A stretch of DNA of 49,198 bases from Aquisphaera insulae (GTDB lineage: Bacteria > Planctomycetota > Planctomycetia > Isosphaerales > Isosphaeraceae): NCBI RefSeq assembly GCF_011064615.1, contig NZ_JAALJH010000070.1, forward strand, positions 1 to 49,198, given 5' to 3'. The notes beneath the pieces were generated by a model. The model had not been told where the DNA came from. It ran no database searches and saw nothing but the letters and a program-made list of their open reading frames with translations. Made by a program: the position numbers and the translations under genes. This document shows positions 25,896 through 33,626 of the stretch, one piece after another; positions within the stretch are counted from its first letter, which is position 1; each line of letters begins with the position of its first letter.

Positions 25896-26462
25896 ATGAT
25901 TCGTCGCCTGTCGCTCTCCTCGTCCCTCGGCATCCTTTCAGGCCTGATCTGCGTGGGGGTAGCGTCGGCCGATGCGCCCAAGGTGGGTGACGCGGCGCCC
26001 GACTTCACCCTCAAGACACCCGGCGGCGAGACGGTCCGGCTGGCCACGCTCCGCGAGAAGGGGCCGGTGGTCCTGGTCGTGCTGCGTGGCTGGCCCGGCT
26101 ATCAGTGCCCGATCTGCACGCAACAGGTGGGGGAACTGATCGGCAAGGCATCCGAGCTCGCCGAGGCCGGTGCCCAGACGGTGCTCGTGTACCCAGGACC
26201 GGCTCAGGGGCTGGAGGAGCACGCCAGCGAGTTCTCCAGGGGCAAGACGCTCCCGGATAACTTCCATTTCGTGGTGGACCCGGACTACGACTTGACCAAG
26301 GCGTATGACCTGCGCTGGAATGCCCCCCGGGAGACGGCCTATCCCTCGACGTTCGTGGTGGGCAAGGACGGACGGATCGCGTTCGCGAAAATCAGCCATT
26401 CGCACGGCGACCGGGCCAGGGCCGGCGACGTACTCGAGGCGCTCGGCCGACTGAAAAAGTGA
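25896..26462 (+). CDS. Exported peroxiredoxin-like redoxin with CPIC motif
   Basis: 188 aa. Signal peptide LSLSSSLGILSGLICVGVASA. The domain begins VGDAAPDFTLKTPGGETVRL, with active site YQCPICTQQVGE (C71, C74), then VLVYPGPAQG and PSTFVVGKDGRIAFAKISHS. It resembles the AhpC/TSA group. The ATG at 25896 has CGGAGACCAA upstream; an in-frame ATG at 25848 would disrupt the signal peptide. Its stop lies inside an inverted repeat and 15 bases before the msrP start, so the two are very likely co-transcribed. Confidence 0.87.
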   Translation: MIRRLSLSSSLGILSGLICVGVASADAPKVGDAAPDFTLKTPGGETVRLATLREKGPVVLVVLRGWPGYQCPICTQQVGELIGKASELAEAGAQTVLVYPGPAQGLEEHASEFSRGKTLPDNFHFVVDPDYDLTKAYDLRWNAPRETAYPSTFVVGKDGRIAFAKISHSHGDRARAGDVLEALGRLKK

Positions 26463-26474
26463 TTTTACAATCAC
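26459..26474 (+). repeat. AT-rich inverted repeat at the redoxin/msrP junction
   Basis: GTGATT-TTAC-AATCAC, exact 6-bp arms. It contains the redoxin stop codon and ends 3 bases before the proposed TTG start of msrP, in place of a Shine-Dalgarno. It could be a small hairpin that affects msrP translation, or a binding site. Confidence 0.5.
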
Positions 26475-26477
26475 GTA

Positions 26478-27521
26478 TTGTCCGACTCGAACGACCGCAA
26501 CATCCTCCCGTTCCTCTCCGCGCGGAAGGGGCTCATCGTGCCCGGATCGGACCGCATCCCGTCGGATGAGATCACGCCGCCGGGGCTCTATTTCAACCGC
26601 CGCGCGATCCTCAAGGTCGCAGCGGCGGCCGCCAGCCTGGCGACGACCGCCACCGTCTATCGACGGCTGAACCGCGCCGGCGGCGGGGCGATCGAGAGCC
26701 GTGAACTCCCGGGGGTGTCGATCGCGGCGACGAGCCCCGACGCCGCCGCCAACGGCTTCCGCACGAGCGAGGCCATGTCGACGCTCGAGCAGATCGGCAA
26801 CTACAACAACTTCTACGAGTTCACGACGGACAAGGAGGCGGTCGCGGGCGCGGCGGTCGGTTTCGTGTCGCGGCCGTGGACCGTGGCCGTCGAGGGGATG
26901 GTCCGCAAGCCAACGGTCTTCGACCTGGACGAGGTGCTGCGGATCGGCTCGCTCGAGGAGCGCGTCTACCGGATGCGGTGCGTCGAGGGATGGTCGATGG
27001 TCATCCCCTGGCTCGGGCTCCCGCTGGCTCGGCTGCTCGAACGGGTCGAGCCGCTTGGCGGCGCCAAGTACGTCGCCTTCCAGACCCTGCTCGACCCCGC
27101 GCGGCTGCCGAATCAGCGAGGCTCGGTCCTCGACTGGCCCTATGTCGAAGGGCTCCGGATCGACGAGGCCATGCACCCGCTCACCCTGCTTGCCGCCGGG
27201 CTGTACGGTCGGGAGCTTCCGCCCCAGAACGGCGCGCCGTTGCGGCTCGTGGTGCCCTGGAAGTACGGGTTCAAGGGGATCAAGTCGATCGTCAAGATCC
27301 GCGTCTCGGCCGAGCAGCCGGTCGCCACGTGGAGCGCCCTGGCACCCTCCGAATACGGCTTCTTCGCGAACGTCAACCCGGAGGTCCCGCACCCCCGCTG
27401 GAGCCAGGCGACGGAACAGCGAATCGGCGAAGGGGGGCGGCGACGGACGCTCCTGTTCAACGGTTACGCCGACCAGGTCGGCCACCTGTACGCGGGCATG
27501 GACCTCAGGGCGAACTTCTGA
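26478..27521 (+). CDS. msrP: Protein-methionine-sulfoxide reductase, catalytic molybdenum subunit MsrP
   Basis: 347 aa, SUOX-fold molybdoenzyme that reduces methionine sulfoxide in exported proteins. A Tat-like signal is present: twin arginine NRRAILKVAAAAASLA at 40-55. Hallmarks are NYNNFYEFTTDKEAV (108-122), the molybdenum-ligand cysteine C168 in YRMRCVEGWSM, and PWKYGFKGIKSIVKI near 257. The only in-frame start that keeps the usual pre-RR sequence is TTG 26478; a GTG about 60 bases downstream is the alternative. There is no SD at the TTG. It lies directly upstream of its membrane partner MsrQ. Confidence 0.93.
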   Translation: MSDSNDRNILPFLSARKGLIVPGSDRIPSDEITPPGLYFNRRAILKVAAAAASLATTATVYRRLNRAGGGAIESRELPGVSIAATSPDAAANGFRTSEAMSTLEQIGNYNNFYEFTTDKEAVAGAAVGFVSRPWTVAVEGMVRKPTVFDLDEVLRIGSLEERVYRMRCVEGWSMVIPWLGLPLARLLERVEPLGGAKYVAFQTLLDPARLPNQRGSVLDWPYVEGLRIDEAMHPLTLLAAGLYGRELPPQNGAPLRLVVPWKYGFKGIKSIVKIRVSAEQPVATWSALAPSEYGFFANVNPEVPHPRWSQATEQRIGEGGRRRTLLFNGYADQVGHLYAGMDLRANF

Positions 27522-27562
27522 AAATGCGGCCTTGAATCTCATCCGACCAAGAGGCATTGCCG

Positions 27563-29266
27563 TTGAAGATCGACCGATTCACCAGGGCCGTGGTCCTCCT
27601 GAACTGCACGGTGCCGGTCGCCCTCCTGGGCTGGGACGCCTGGGGCGGCCGCCTCGGTGCCAACCCCGTCAATTTCGCCATCCGAACGACCGGCATCCTC
27701 TCTCTCATCTTCCTCGTGCTGTCCCTGACCGTCACGCCGGCAAGTCGGATCACCGGCTGGGGGTGGCTCGGCCAGTTCCGCAGGATGCTGGGCCTCTATG
27801 CCTTCTTCCACGCCGCGCTCCACTTCCTCCTGTTCTTCGCCTTCGACCGCGCCGGAGATGTTCGGGATACGGCCTCGGAGATGGCCAAGCGGCCCTACCT
27901 GCTGGTGGGGACGGTCGGCCTGGTCCTGATGATCCCCCTGGCCGCGACATCGACCAATCGCATGATCAAACGGCTCGGGCCGGCGAGATGGAAGGCCCTG
28001 CATCGGCTGGCCTACCTGGCGGCCACGGCCGGGGTTCTCCACTTCTACATGCTCGTCAAGGCCGACACGAGCCGGCCGATCGGCTTCGCCACCGCACTCG
28101 GCGTGCTGTTCCTGTACCGCCTGGCTGCTCACTACATCCGGCTCCGACACGACGCCCGGACGTCACGATCCGCTCCGACCGCCCAGCACGCCTCGCGGCC
28201 GCGTCCCTGGGCCGGGCCCTTGAAGGTTGCACAGGTCTTCGATGAGGCGGCGGAGGTACGCACCTTCCGATTCGTCTCGACGACCGGCTCGCGGCTGCCG
28301 TTCGACTTCCTCCCGGGACAGTACTTGAACTTGACGCTGTCGATCGACGGCATGACCGTGCGTCGATCCTACACGATCGCCTCGTCTCCTTCCCGTGCGG
28401 CTTACTGCGAGCTGACGATCAAGCGGGAGCACCGAGGGCTCGCCTCGCGACACCTGCACGACGCCATCCGCGAGGGCTGCGTGCTCGACGTGCGTGCCCC
28501 GGCCGGCAAGTTCACCTTCACGGGCATGGAGGCCGAGAGCATCGTCCTGATCGGCGGGGGCGTGGGGATTACCCCGCTGATGGCCAAGATAAGATACCTG
28601 ACTGACCTGAGCTGGCCCGGAGACATCGACCTCGTATTCTGCGTCAAGACCGAGACAGACATCATCTTCCGCGACGAATTGGCTTTCCTGGCACGCCGCC
28701 ACCCGAACCTGCGCGTCACCATCACGCTGACCCGCGACGAGGGGCCCCGCTGGACTGGGGAACGCGGCCGGATCAGCGGCGCGATGCTTGGGCGGGTTGT
28801 CCCCCAGATCGCGGACCGTCGCGTCCACCTCTGCGGGCCCACGGAAATGGTCGAGGCCACGCGATCGATCCTCCGCGAACTCGGCGTACCCGATGGTTCG
28901 ATCCTGGTTGAGTCGTTCACCTCACCGAGCCGAGATCCCTCGCCGGTCGCATCGGCCACGCGACGGAACGCCGCGACCACGGTAGCGATGGATCCGGGAA
29001 CGGGAGACGCCTCGATCCGCTTCACGCGGTCTCACAAGTCCGGGCCGGTCGACGTCGATCAAACGGTGCTCGACGCCGCCGAGGCGCTGGGCGTGAGCAT
29101 CAACTACGATTGCCGCGCGGGCATCTGTGGAGAGTGCAAGGTCAGGCGGCTGGCCGGACACGTTGTCATGGACGCGGAGGACGCTCTCACCACCACCGAC
29201 CGAGAGAACGACGTCATCCTGAGCTGCCAGGCTCGCTGCATCGACCACGTTGAGGTGGATGCGTAG
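27563..29266 (+). CDS. msrQ: MsrQ haem membrane subunit fused to a flavin/NAD(P)H/2Fe-2S reductase
   Basis: 567 aa. Residues about 1-195 are MsrQ: six or so membrane helices with the haem-region segments LGLYAFFHAALHFLLFF and ALHRLAYLAATAGVLHFYML. The soluble part is a full ferredoxin-reductase module: FAD domain with FDFLPGQYLNLTL and RRSYTIASSP, NAD(P) domain with LIGGGVGITPLMAKIRYL and HLCGPTEM, and a C-terminal 2Fe-2S domain, YDCRAGICGECKV ... LSCQARC. In E. coli MsrQ obtains electrons from separate proteins, including the flavin reductase Fre; here the reductase is on the same chain. The start is TTG 27563 (AGAGG 9 bases upstream) or TTG 27557. Confidence 0.92.
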   Translation: MKIDRFTRAVVLLNCTVPVALLGWDAWGGRLGANPVNFAIRTTGILSLIFLVLSLTVTPASRITGWGWLGQFRRMLGLYAFFHAALHFLLFFAFDRAGDVRDTASEMAKRPYLLVGTVGLVLMIPLAATSTNRMIKRLGPARWKALHRLAYLAATAGVLHFYMLVKADTSRPIGFATALGVLFLYRLAAHYIRLRHDARTSRSAPTAQHASRPRPWAGPLKVAQVFDEAAEVRTFRFVSTTGSRLPFDFLPGQYLNLTLSIDGMTVRRSYTIASSPSRAAYCELTIKREHRGLASRHLHDAIREGCVLDVRAPAGKFTFTGMEAESIVLIGGGVGITPLMAKIRYLTDLSWPGDIDLVFCVKTETDIIFRDELAFLARRHPNLRVTITLTRDEGPRWTGERGRISGAMLGRVVPQIADRRVHLCGPTEMVEATRSILRELGVPDGSILVESFTSPSRDPSPVASATRRNAATTVAMDPGTGDASIRFTRSHKSGPVDVDQTVLDAAEALGVSINYDCRAGICGECKVRRLAGHVVMDAEDALTTTDRENDVILSCQARCIDHVEVDA

Positions 29267-29337
29267 ACGCCGGCCGAAGGCCTCTCATGACGACGATCGT
29301 CGGGGCCCGGGGCAGGCCGGCGGTCTGTCACGACTCC

Positions 29338-29367
29338 TTGACTGGGAAACGGGCCATCGGCTAGCCT
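29338..29367 (+). promoter_or_regulatory. Candidate promoter of tRNA-Sec
   Basis: TTGACT (29338-29343), 18-base spacer, TAGCCT (29362-29367), 45 bases before the tRNA 5' end. The -35 is 5/6; the -10 keeps only the TA...T core. Confidence 0.45.
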
Positions 29368-29412
29368 GTGCCCGGCATTGGTTTAGGTCAAACCGGCCAG
29401 CCAGCCCCATGG

Positions 29413-29511
29413 GGGAGCGTGTCCGTCGCTGGTGCGTGGCACGGTCTTCAAAACCGTTGAGGGGTCGCGAGAGCGGCTCCTGGTGGGTTCGATTCCCATA
29501 CGCTCCCGCCA
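29413..29511 (+). tRNA. selC: tRNA-Sec (anticodon TCA, selenocysteine)
   Basis: 99 nt including CCA. The 8-bp acceptor GGGAGCGT pairs with ACGCTCCC, discriminator G and encoded CCA. The anticodon arm is ACGGT-CTTCAAA-ACCGT with anticodon TCA at 29448-29450. There is a long variable arm, as in bacterial SelC, and a T-arm TGGG-TTCGATT-CCCA. It decodes in-frame UGA with SelB. The organism therefore probably makes selenoproteins. No selA/selB/selD is in the window. Confidence 0.95.
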
Positions 29512-29536
29512 TCACGACCACCCCGGCCGGCGTCGT

Positions 29537-30307
29537 TCACCGGGACGCGCCCGCCTCCTCGCCGGTCGTCGCGGGAGTAGCTTCCGGGAGGCCCGGCGGC
29601 TTCATGGCCGCCAGCTTCCTCGCGATCTGGCCGCCGTAGATCGGCTTCATGACGGCCTGGGCCGCGCGGTTGACCATGTCGAAGGGCTGCGGCATCGGCC
29701 GGCGAATGTCGACGATCAGGATGACCCGGTCCTGGGCGCAGGTGTTGTAGACCTCGTGGTTCCAGCTATCGTCGAAGAGGATGCTCTCCCCCTCCTTCCA
29801 CGTGTAGACCTGGTCCTTGAGCCGGATCGACGGCGGGTTCTCGTGGGGGACGACGAGGCCCAGGTGGTACCGCAGGTAGCCCCGGTAAGGCCCCTCGTGC
29901 GCCGGGATCGACTTGCCCCCCTCCAGGATGGAGAAGAAGGCCTCGAAGAGGCCCGGGATCCGGTCCAGCAAGGCGACGGTCCGCGGGCAGCGGTCGGCGA
30001 ATCCCGCCGGCTTCACGCCCATGAGGTTGAGCGGATAGACCTTCCAGTCCCGGTCCTTGTCCACGGTCCCGGAGATGTAGGTCTGCATGGCGTCGAGCTC
30101 GTGGTAGCGGGGGATAGAGGCCCGCTCCGGGAGCACCGCCAGCAGCTCCTCGCGAATCACCGGGAAGCTCCGGTCCAGCTCCAGCAGCTCGGGGCGGGTC
30201 GCGGCGATGTCGTGGAAGATCGGCCGGCGGGCGCCACCGGTGTGCAGGTCGTAGAACCGGTTCAGGGGGACCAGGAGCTTCTCGTAATCGAAATGATCCA
30301 GCAGCAT
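29537..30307 (-). CDS. Aspartyl/asparaginyl beta-hydroxylase-like dioxygenase
   Basis: 256 aa, cupin-fold, Fe(II)/2-oxoglutarate type. Family landmarks: WKVYPLNLMGVK near 96, SILEGGKSIPAHEGPYRGYL near 140, where the histidine of PAHEGPYRG is a metal or cosubstrate ligand, LRYHLGLVVP, and ESILFDDSWNHEVYNT near 193 with the second histidine. It probably hydroxylates Asp/Asn side chains or modifies a lipid, as related LpxO does. The ATG at 30307 has TGGAG 8 bases upstream; the longer frame to 30406 is unlikely. Its stop lies 26 bases beyond tRNA-Sec, on the opposite strand. Confidence 0.87.
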   Translation of the reverse strand: MLLDHFDYEKLLVPLNRFYDLHTGGARRPIFHDIAATRPELLELDRSFPVIREELLAVLPERASIPRYHELDAMQTYISGTVDKDRDWKVYPLNLMGVKPAGFADRCPRTVALLDRIPGLFEAFFSILEGGKSIPAHEGPYRGYLRYHLGLVVPHENPPSIRLKDQVYTWKEGESILFDDSWNHEVYNTCAQDRVILIVDIRRPMPQPFDMVNRAAQAVMKPIYGGQIARKLAAMKPPGLPEATPATTGEEAGASR

Positions 30308-30391
30308 GCGTTCACTCCAGCACCTGGGTGCAACCCGCGAGAGGTCGCGGGCCGACCCACGCGGCCCGTCGGGTTCACTCAAAGCCCCCAG

Positions 30392-30407
30392 TGTGACACA
30401 AATCACG
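30392..30407. promoter_or_regulatory. CRP/FNR-like palindrome
   Basis: TGTGA-CACAAA-TCACG, one mismatch from the CRP consensus TGTGA-N6-TCACA. It lies 85 bases upstream of the hydroxylase start and 156 upstream of the acyltransferase start, in the 255-base divergent gap. No regulator of that family is in the window. Confidence 0.45.
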
Positions 30408-30562
30408 GAAAAAGTGTCGTGAAATCGTGTTCAGGAGCGGGAGAGGAGTGCGGACGCTTCCCCACCGCCGATGGAATGGACTGGCCGTCCCGGGGGCTTT
30501 GGCGTAGGCTCCGCGGGTGAATTCGGCGGATTCCGTGTCCAGGGAAGGAAACGGAGGACGGC

Positions 30563-31228
30563 ATGAAGATCCAGCATCCGCTCCTGATCAAGGCGGTCGG
30601 CGTCGCCGGCTCATTCCTGGTCCGGCGGCTCGGGGAGACGATCGACTACCATTTCCGGTACGAGGATCCGCTCGTGGATCCGGAGGTGGCGCGGCGGCTC
30701 GGGCACCGCTACATTTACGCCTTCTTCCACGAGGTGATGCTCTTCCCGGCCCATTACTGGGCCTGGCCGACCATGCACATCCTGATCAGCGATCATCGCG
30801 ACGGCGAGCTGATCACGCAGGTGGTGAAGCGGCTGGGATTCGGCGTGGTCCGGGGCTCGACCACGCGCGGGGGAGCCCGGGCACTCCGGGAGATGACGAC
30901 GAAGATCGAGCACGACAACCTGTGCGTCACGCCGGACGGCCCGCGCGGGCCACGGCGGCACGTCCACCAGGGGCTCGTCTACCTCGCCAGCCGGACCGGC
31001 CTGCCGGTGATCGGGGCGGGGATGGCGTTCAAGGATCCGTGGCGGGCGAGGAGCTGGGACCGGTTCGCCGTGCCGAGGCCCTTCAGCAAGGCCGCGTGCG
31101 TGGCACCGGCCGCGGTGGTCGTCCCCCCGGACGCCGATCGCGACGCACTCGAATCGTGCCGGCTCGAGGTGGAAACCCGGATGAACCGGGCCATGGACGA
31201 GGCCGAGCGGTGGGTGGAAACGCTGTAG
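30563..31228 (+). CDS. Lysophospholipid acyltransferase-family protein (DUF374-like)
   Basis: 221 aa. Landmarks: AFFHEVMLFPAHY near 53, the HILISDHRDGELITQVVKRL stretch near 72, VVRGSTTRGGARALREM near 95 and CVTPDGPRGPRRHVHQGLVY near 117. These are the DUF374 blocks, with the TPDGPRGP turn that binds acyl donor in LPLAT proteins. It probably acylates a lipid A-like or phospholipid acceptor at the inner membrane. The ATG at 30563 has GGAAACGGAGGACGGC just before it. It starts a run of four same-strand genes with moderate gaps. Confidence 0.85.
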   Translation: MKIQHPLLIKAVGVAGSFLVRRLGETIDYHFRYEDPLVDPEVARRLGHRYIYAFFHEVMLFPAHYWAWPTMHILISDHRDGELITQVVKRLGFGVVRGSTTRGGARALREMTTKIEHDNLCVTPDGPRGPRRHVHQGLVYLASRTGLPVIGAGMAFKDPWRARSWDRFAVPRPFSKAACVAPAAVVVPPDADRDALESCRLEVETRMNRAMDEAERWVETL

Positions 31229-31342
31229 GGCGATTGGCATTGCCAGCCCGCGGGGTCCGCGGTAGCTTACGCGAGCATTTCCAGGTTCTCGCCGCGCGGC
31301 CCGCCATTCTCGGCCGGCGGCGGATGAAGCGATCGGCCACCG

Positions 31343-31831
31343 ATGGACAGGCACCCGTGTGATCGACAGCGGCTCGAGGGGGGCGCCCGATGGCTCCTGC
31401 TCCTGCTGGCGGCCGTCCTGCTCGGGCTCCTGGCGGTGTCGCGATGGTTGGTGGAACCCGACCCTCGCGGTTACGGCACTCACACGCAGCTCGGCCTGGG
31501 CCCCTGCGCCTTCCGGGAGTTGACGGGTCGTCCCTGCCCGACGTGCGGGATGACGACGGCGTTCGCCTGGATGACGCGCGGAGACCTCGGCCGGTCGTGG
31601 CGGGCCAATCCGGCGGGGTGCGTGATCGCCCTGCTGGTGGCCCCGGTCGCGGCCTGGCTGCTCGCTTGCGTCCGGTGGAGGAGGCCGATCGGGACCCGGA
31701 CGATCGGCGGCCCCTTGATGGGGCTCGCGGTGGCGATCGTCGCCCTCGGCCTCGCGTCATGGTCCCTAGGTGTCCTCGGTGTTCTCGCCCCGCCGGTCGC
31801 CCCGGGTCCCATCCCGGCCAGGCTCCGGTAA
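31343..31831 (+). CDS. DUF2752 membrane protein
   Basis: 162 aa, three predicted membrane helices: WLLLLLAAVLLGLLAVSRWL, CVIALLVAPVAAWLLACV and GLAVAIVALGLASWSLGVLG. The DUF2752 signature is complete: LGPCAFRELTGRPCPTCGMTTAFAWM. These paired cysteines and the GMTTA turn define the family, whose function is unknown. The C-terminus is short and proline-rich. Confidence 0.87.
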   Translation: MDRHPCDRQRLEGGARWLLLLLAAVLLGLLAVSRWLVEPDPRGYGTHTQLGLGPCAFRELTGRPCPTCGMTTAFAWMTRGDLGRSWRANPAGCVIALLVAPVAAWLLACVRWRRPIGTRTIGGPLMGLAVAIVALGLASWSLGVLGVLAPPVAPGPIPARLR

Positions 31832-31865
31832 GCCGGCACCCCAACCAAGGAAGGAGGGGGGAAGG

Positions 31866-32579
31866 ATGACCCCTCGCACACTCGGAAGGTTGCGGCACGT
31901 CGCCGCCATGGTGCTCGTGGCCGGCGGCCTGTTCGCCACGGCGGGCTGCGACCCCCGACCGTTCTTCTACTTCCTCCAGCCGTTCGAGCCCACGATCCCC
32001 GCCCCGGGGCCCTCGCTCGCCGGCAAGAAGGTCGTCGTGCTCACCTACGGCACGGCCGCCAGCCAGTCCGAATTCCCGGGGATCGAGCGCGAGCTCAACA
32101 CCCAGTTCGTCAACAACCTCAAGAAGAAGGCGAAGAAGATCACCATCATCGAGCCGAAGAGGGTCCAGACCTGGATGGAAGCCCATCCCAACTCGACCGA
32201 CCCCTCCGAGGCGGCCAAGGACTTCGAGGCGGACGTCGTCATCATGCTGGAGATGGAGGCCTTCCGGATCCAGGAACCGGGCGACCTGAACGTCCTCCAG
32301 GGGACCTCCAACGTCCACATCAAGGCGGCCGAGATGGATTACCCCAAGAACGCCAAGGGGAAGCCCATCAAGGACCAGCCCAAGGAGTCGCACGAGATCT
32401 ACGACCAGTATCAGGAGAGCGCCTTCCCCGTCCGCGGCCCGGTCCCCATGGAAGGGGGCGTCGGCCGGATGGCCTTCAAGAACAAGTTCATCCAGGTCGT
32501 CGGCGCCGAGTGTTCCTGGCACTTCGTCGAGCACTCGGAGGACGACGTCATCCAGGACGTGAAGTTCAGCCAGCGCTGA
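31866..32579 (+). CDS. Putative lipoprotein, unknown function
   Basis: 237 aa. Lipoprotein signal VAAMVLVAGGLFATAGC with the lipid cysteine about residue 28. The mature part has a VVVLTYGTAASQSEFPGIER strand-helix, then VNNLKKKAKKITIIEPKRVQ and FEADVVIMLEMEAFRI, resembling the alpha/beta layout of LPS-assembly or GNA1162-like lipoproteins, but I cannot assign it. A Lys/Pro-rich segment (NAKGKPIKDQPKES) follows. The ATG at 31866 has GGAAGGAGGGGGGAAGG immediately before it. It is 34 bases after the DUF2752 gene, so probably the same transcript. Confidence 0.75.
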   Translation: MTPRTLGRLRHVAAMVLVAGGLFATAGCDPRPFFYFLQPFEPTIPAPGPSLAGKKVVVLTYGTAASQSEFPGIERELNTQFVNNLKKKAKKITIIEPKRVQTWMEAHPNSTDPSEAAKDFEADVVIMLEMEAFRIQEPGDLNVLQGTSNVHIKAAEMDYPKNAKGKPIKDQPKESHEIYDQYQESAFPVRGPVPMEGGVGRMAFKNKFIQVVGAECSWHFVEHSEDDVIQDVKFSQR

Positions 32580-32843
32580 TCGCGACGCCCCCGATCGCCG
32601 GCTCGACCCAACGCGGAGCCCGCCTCGCCTCTCACGGCCGGCCGGGCTCCGCGACGTTTCGAACTTTTCCGACCCGCGAGGGCAACGACTTGCAGCCGCC
32701 CGTGTTGCGGTATACTATGGACTTGCGGTCATAAACCCACCGAGGACGCCGTGCGCGATCCTCCTCAACCTGCCCCCCGCCTCGCACGGTCCGGCCCACC
32801 CGTTGGCTCGGCCGTCCATCCGAGATTCAGGAGCCTCTTCGTC

Positions 32844-33626
32844 ATGCGCGTCGATCGTCGATCGTTCGTGCGCACCATGGTCGGAGGATTGCCGACCGTC
32901 CACCTCCTCGGCTCGATGGAATCGCGCGGACAGGAGACGAAGCCCACGGAACCGCAGGCGAAGGATCGGCCGCTCCGCATCCGACTCTGGTGCGAGAGGA
33001 CCGCCCCGAAGGCGGTCTATCCCGACGACATCGACGGCGCCCTCGCCGACCACCTGGGGCGCCACGAGGGGGTGGCGATCGCCCGGTCGCGCCTGGGAGA
33101 GCCGCTGGCCGGGCTCTCCGACGCCGTGCTCGACCAGACCGACGTCCTCGTCTGGTGGGGGCACCTGCGGCACGACGAGCTGCCCGACGACCGCGCCGCG
33201 GCGGTCGTCCGGCGCGTGCAGGAGGGGCGGCTGGGCCTGGTCTCGCTCTACGCCTCGTGCTGCAGCAAGCCGTTCAAGCAGCTCATGAAGACCTCGTGCG
33301 AGCCGGGGGGCTGGCGTGAGGACGGCCGGCCGGAGTTCGTCAGCGTCAAGGCCCCGAACCATCCGATCGCCCGCGGGATCACCCCGTTCACGATCCCCAG
33401 GACCGACATGTACTCCGAGCCGTTCGCCGTCCCGGAGCCGGAGTCGGTGGTCTTCGTCTCGTCCTGGGAGAAGGGCGAGACCCTCCGCAGCGGCCTCACC
33501 TGGACCGTCGGCAAGGGGCGCGTCGCCTACCTGAGGACCGGCCCCGACAGCTACCCCGTGCTCTTCCATCCTTCGGTGAGGCTGGCCGTCACCAACTCGG
33601 CCCTCTGGGCCGGCCGACGGACCTAG
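32844..33626 (+). CDS. Tat-exported ThuA-like protein
   Basis: 260 aa. Twin-arginine signal DRRSFVRTMVGGLPTVHLLG. The mature protein is a ThuA/class I glutamine-amidotransferase-like fold: LRIRLWCERT, then VLDQTDVLVWWGHLRHDELPD and GRLGLVSLYASCCSKPFKQL. APNHPIARGITPFTIP, then VFVSSWEKGE and GRVAYLRTGPDSYPVLFHPS follow, typical of planctomycete ThuA proteins (trehalose-utilisation-like). Substrate unknown. The ATG at 32844 has CAGGAG upstream; the GTG at 32751 is less likely. Confidence 0.83.
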   Translation: MRVDRRSFVRTMVGGLPTVHLLGSMESRGQETKPTEPQAKDRPLRIRLWCERTAPKAVYPDDIDGALADHLGRHEGVAIARSRLGEPLAGLSDAVLDQTDVLVWWGHLRHDELPDDRAAAVVRRVQEGRLGLVSLYASCCSKPFKQLMKTSCEPGGWREDGRPEFVSVKAPNHPIARGITPFTIPRTDMYSEPFAVPEPESVVFVSSWEKGETLRSGLTWTVGKGRVAYLRTGPDSYPVLFHPSVRLAVTNSALWAGRRT

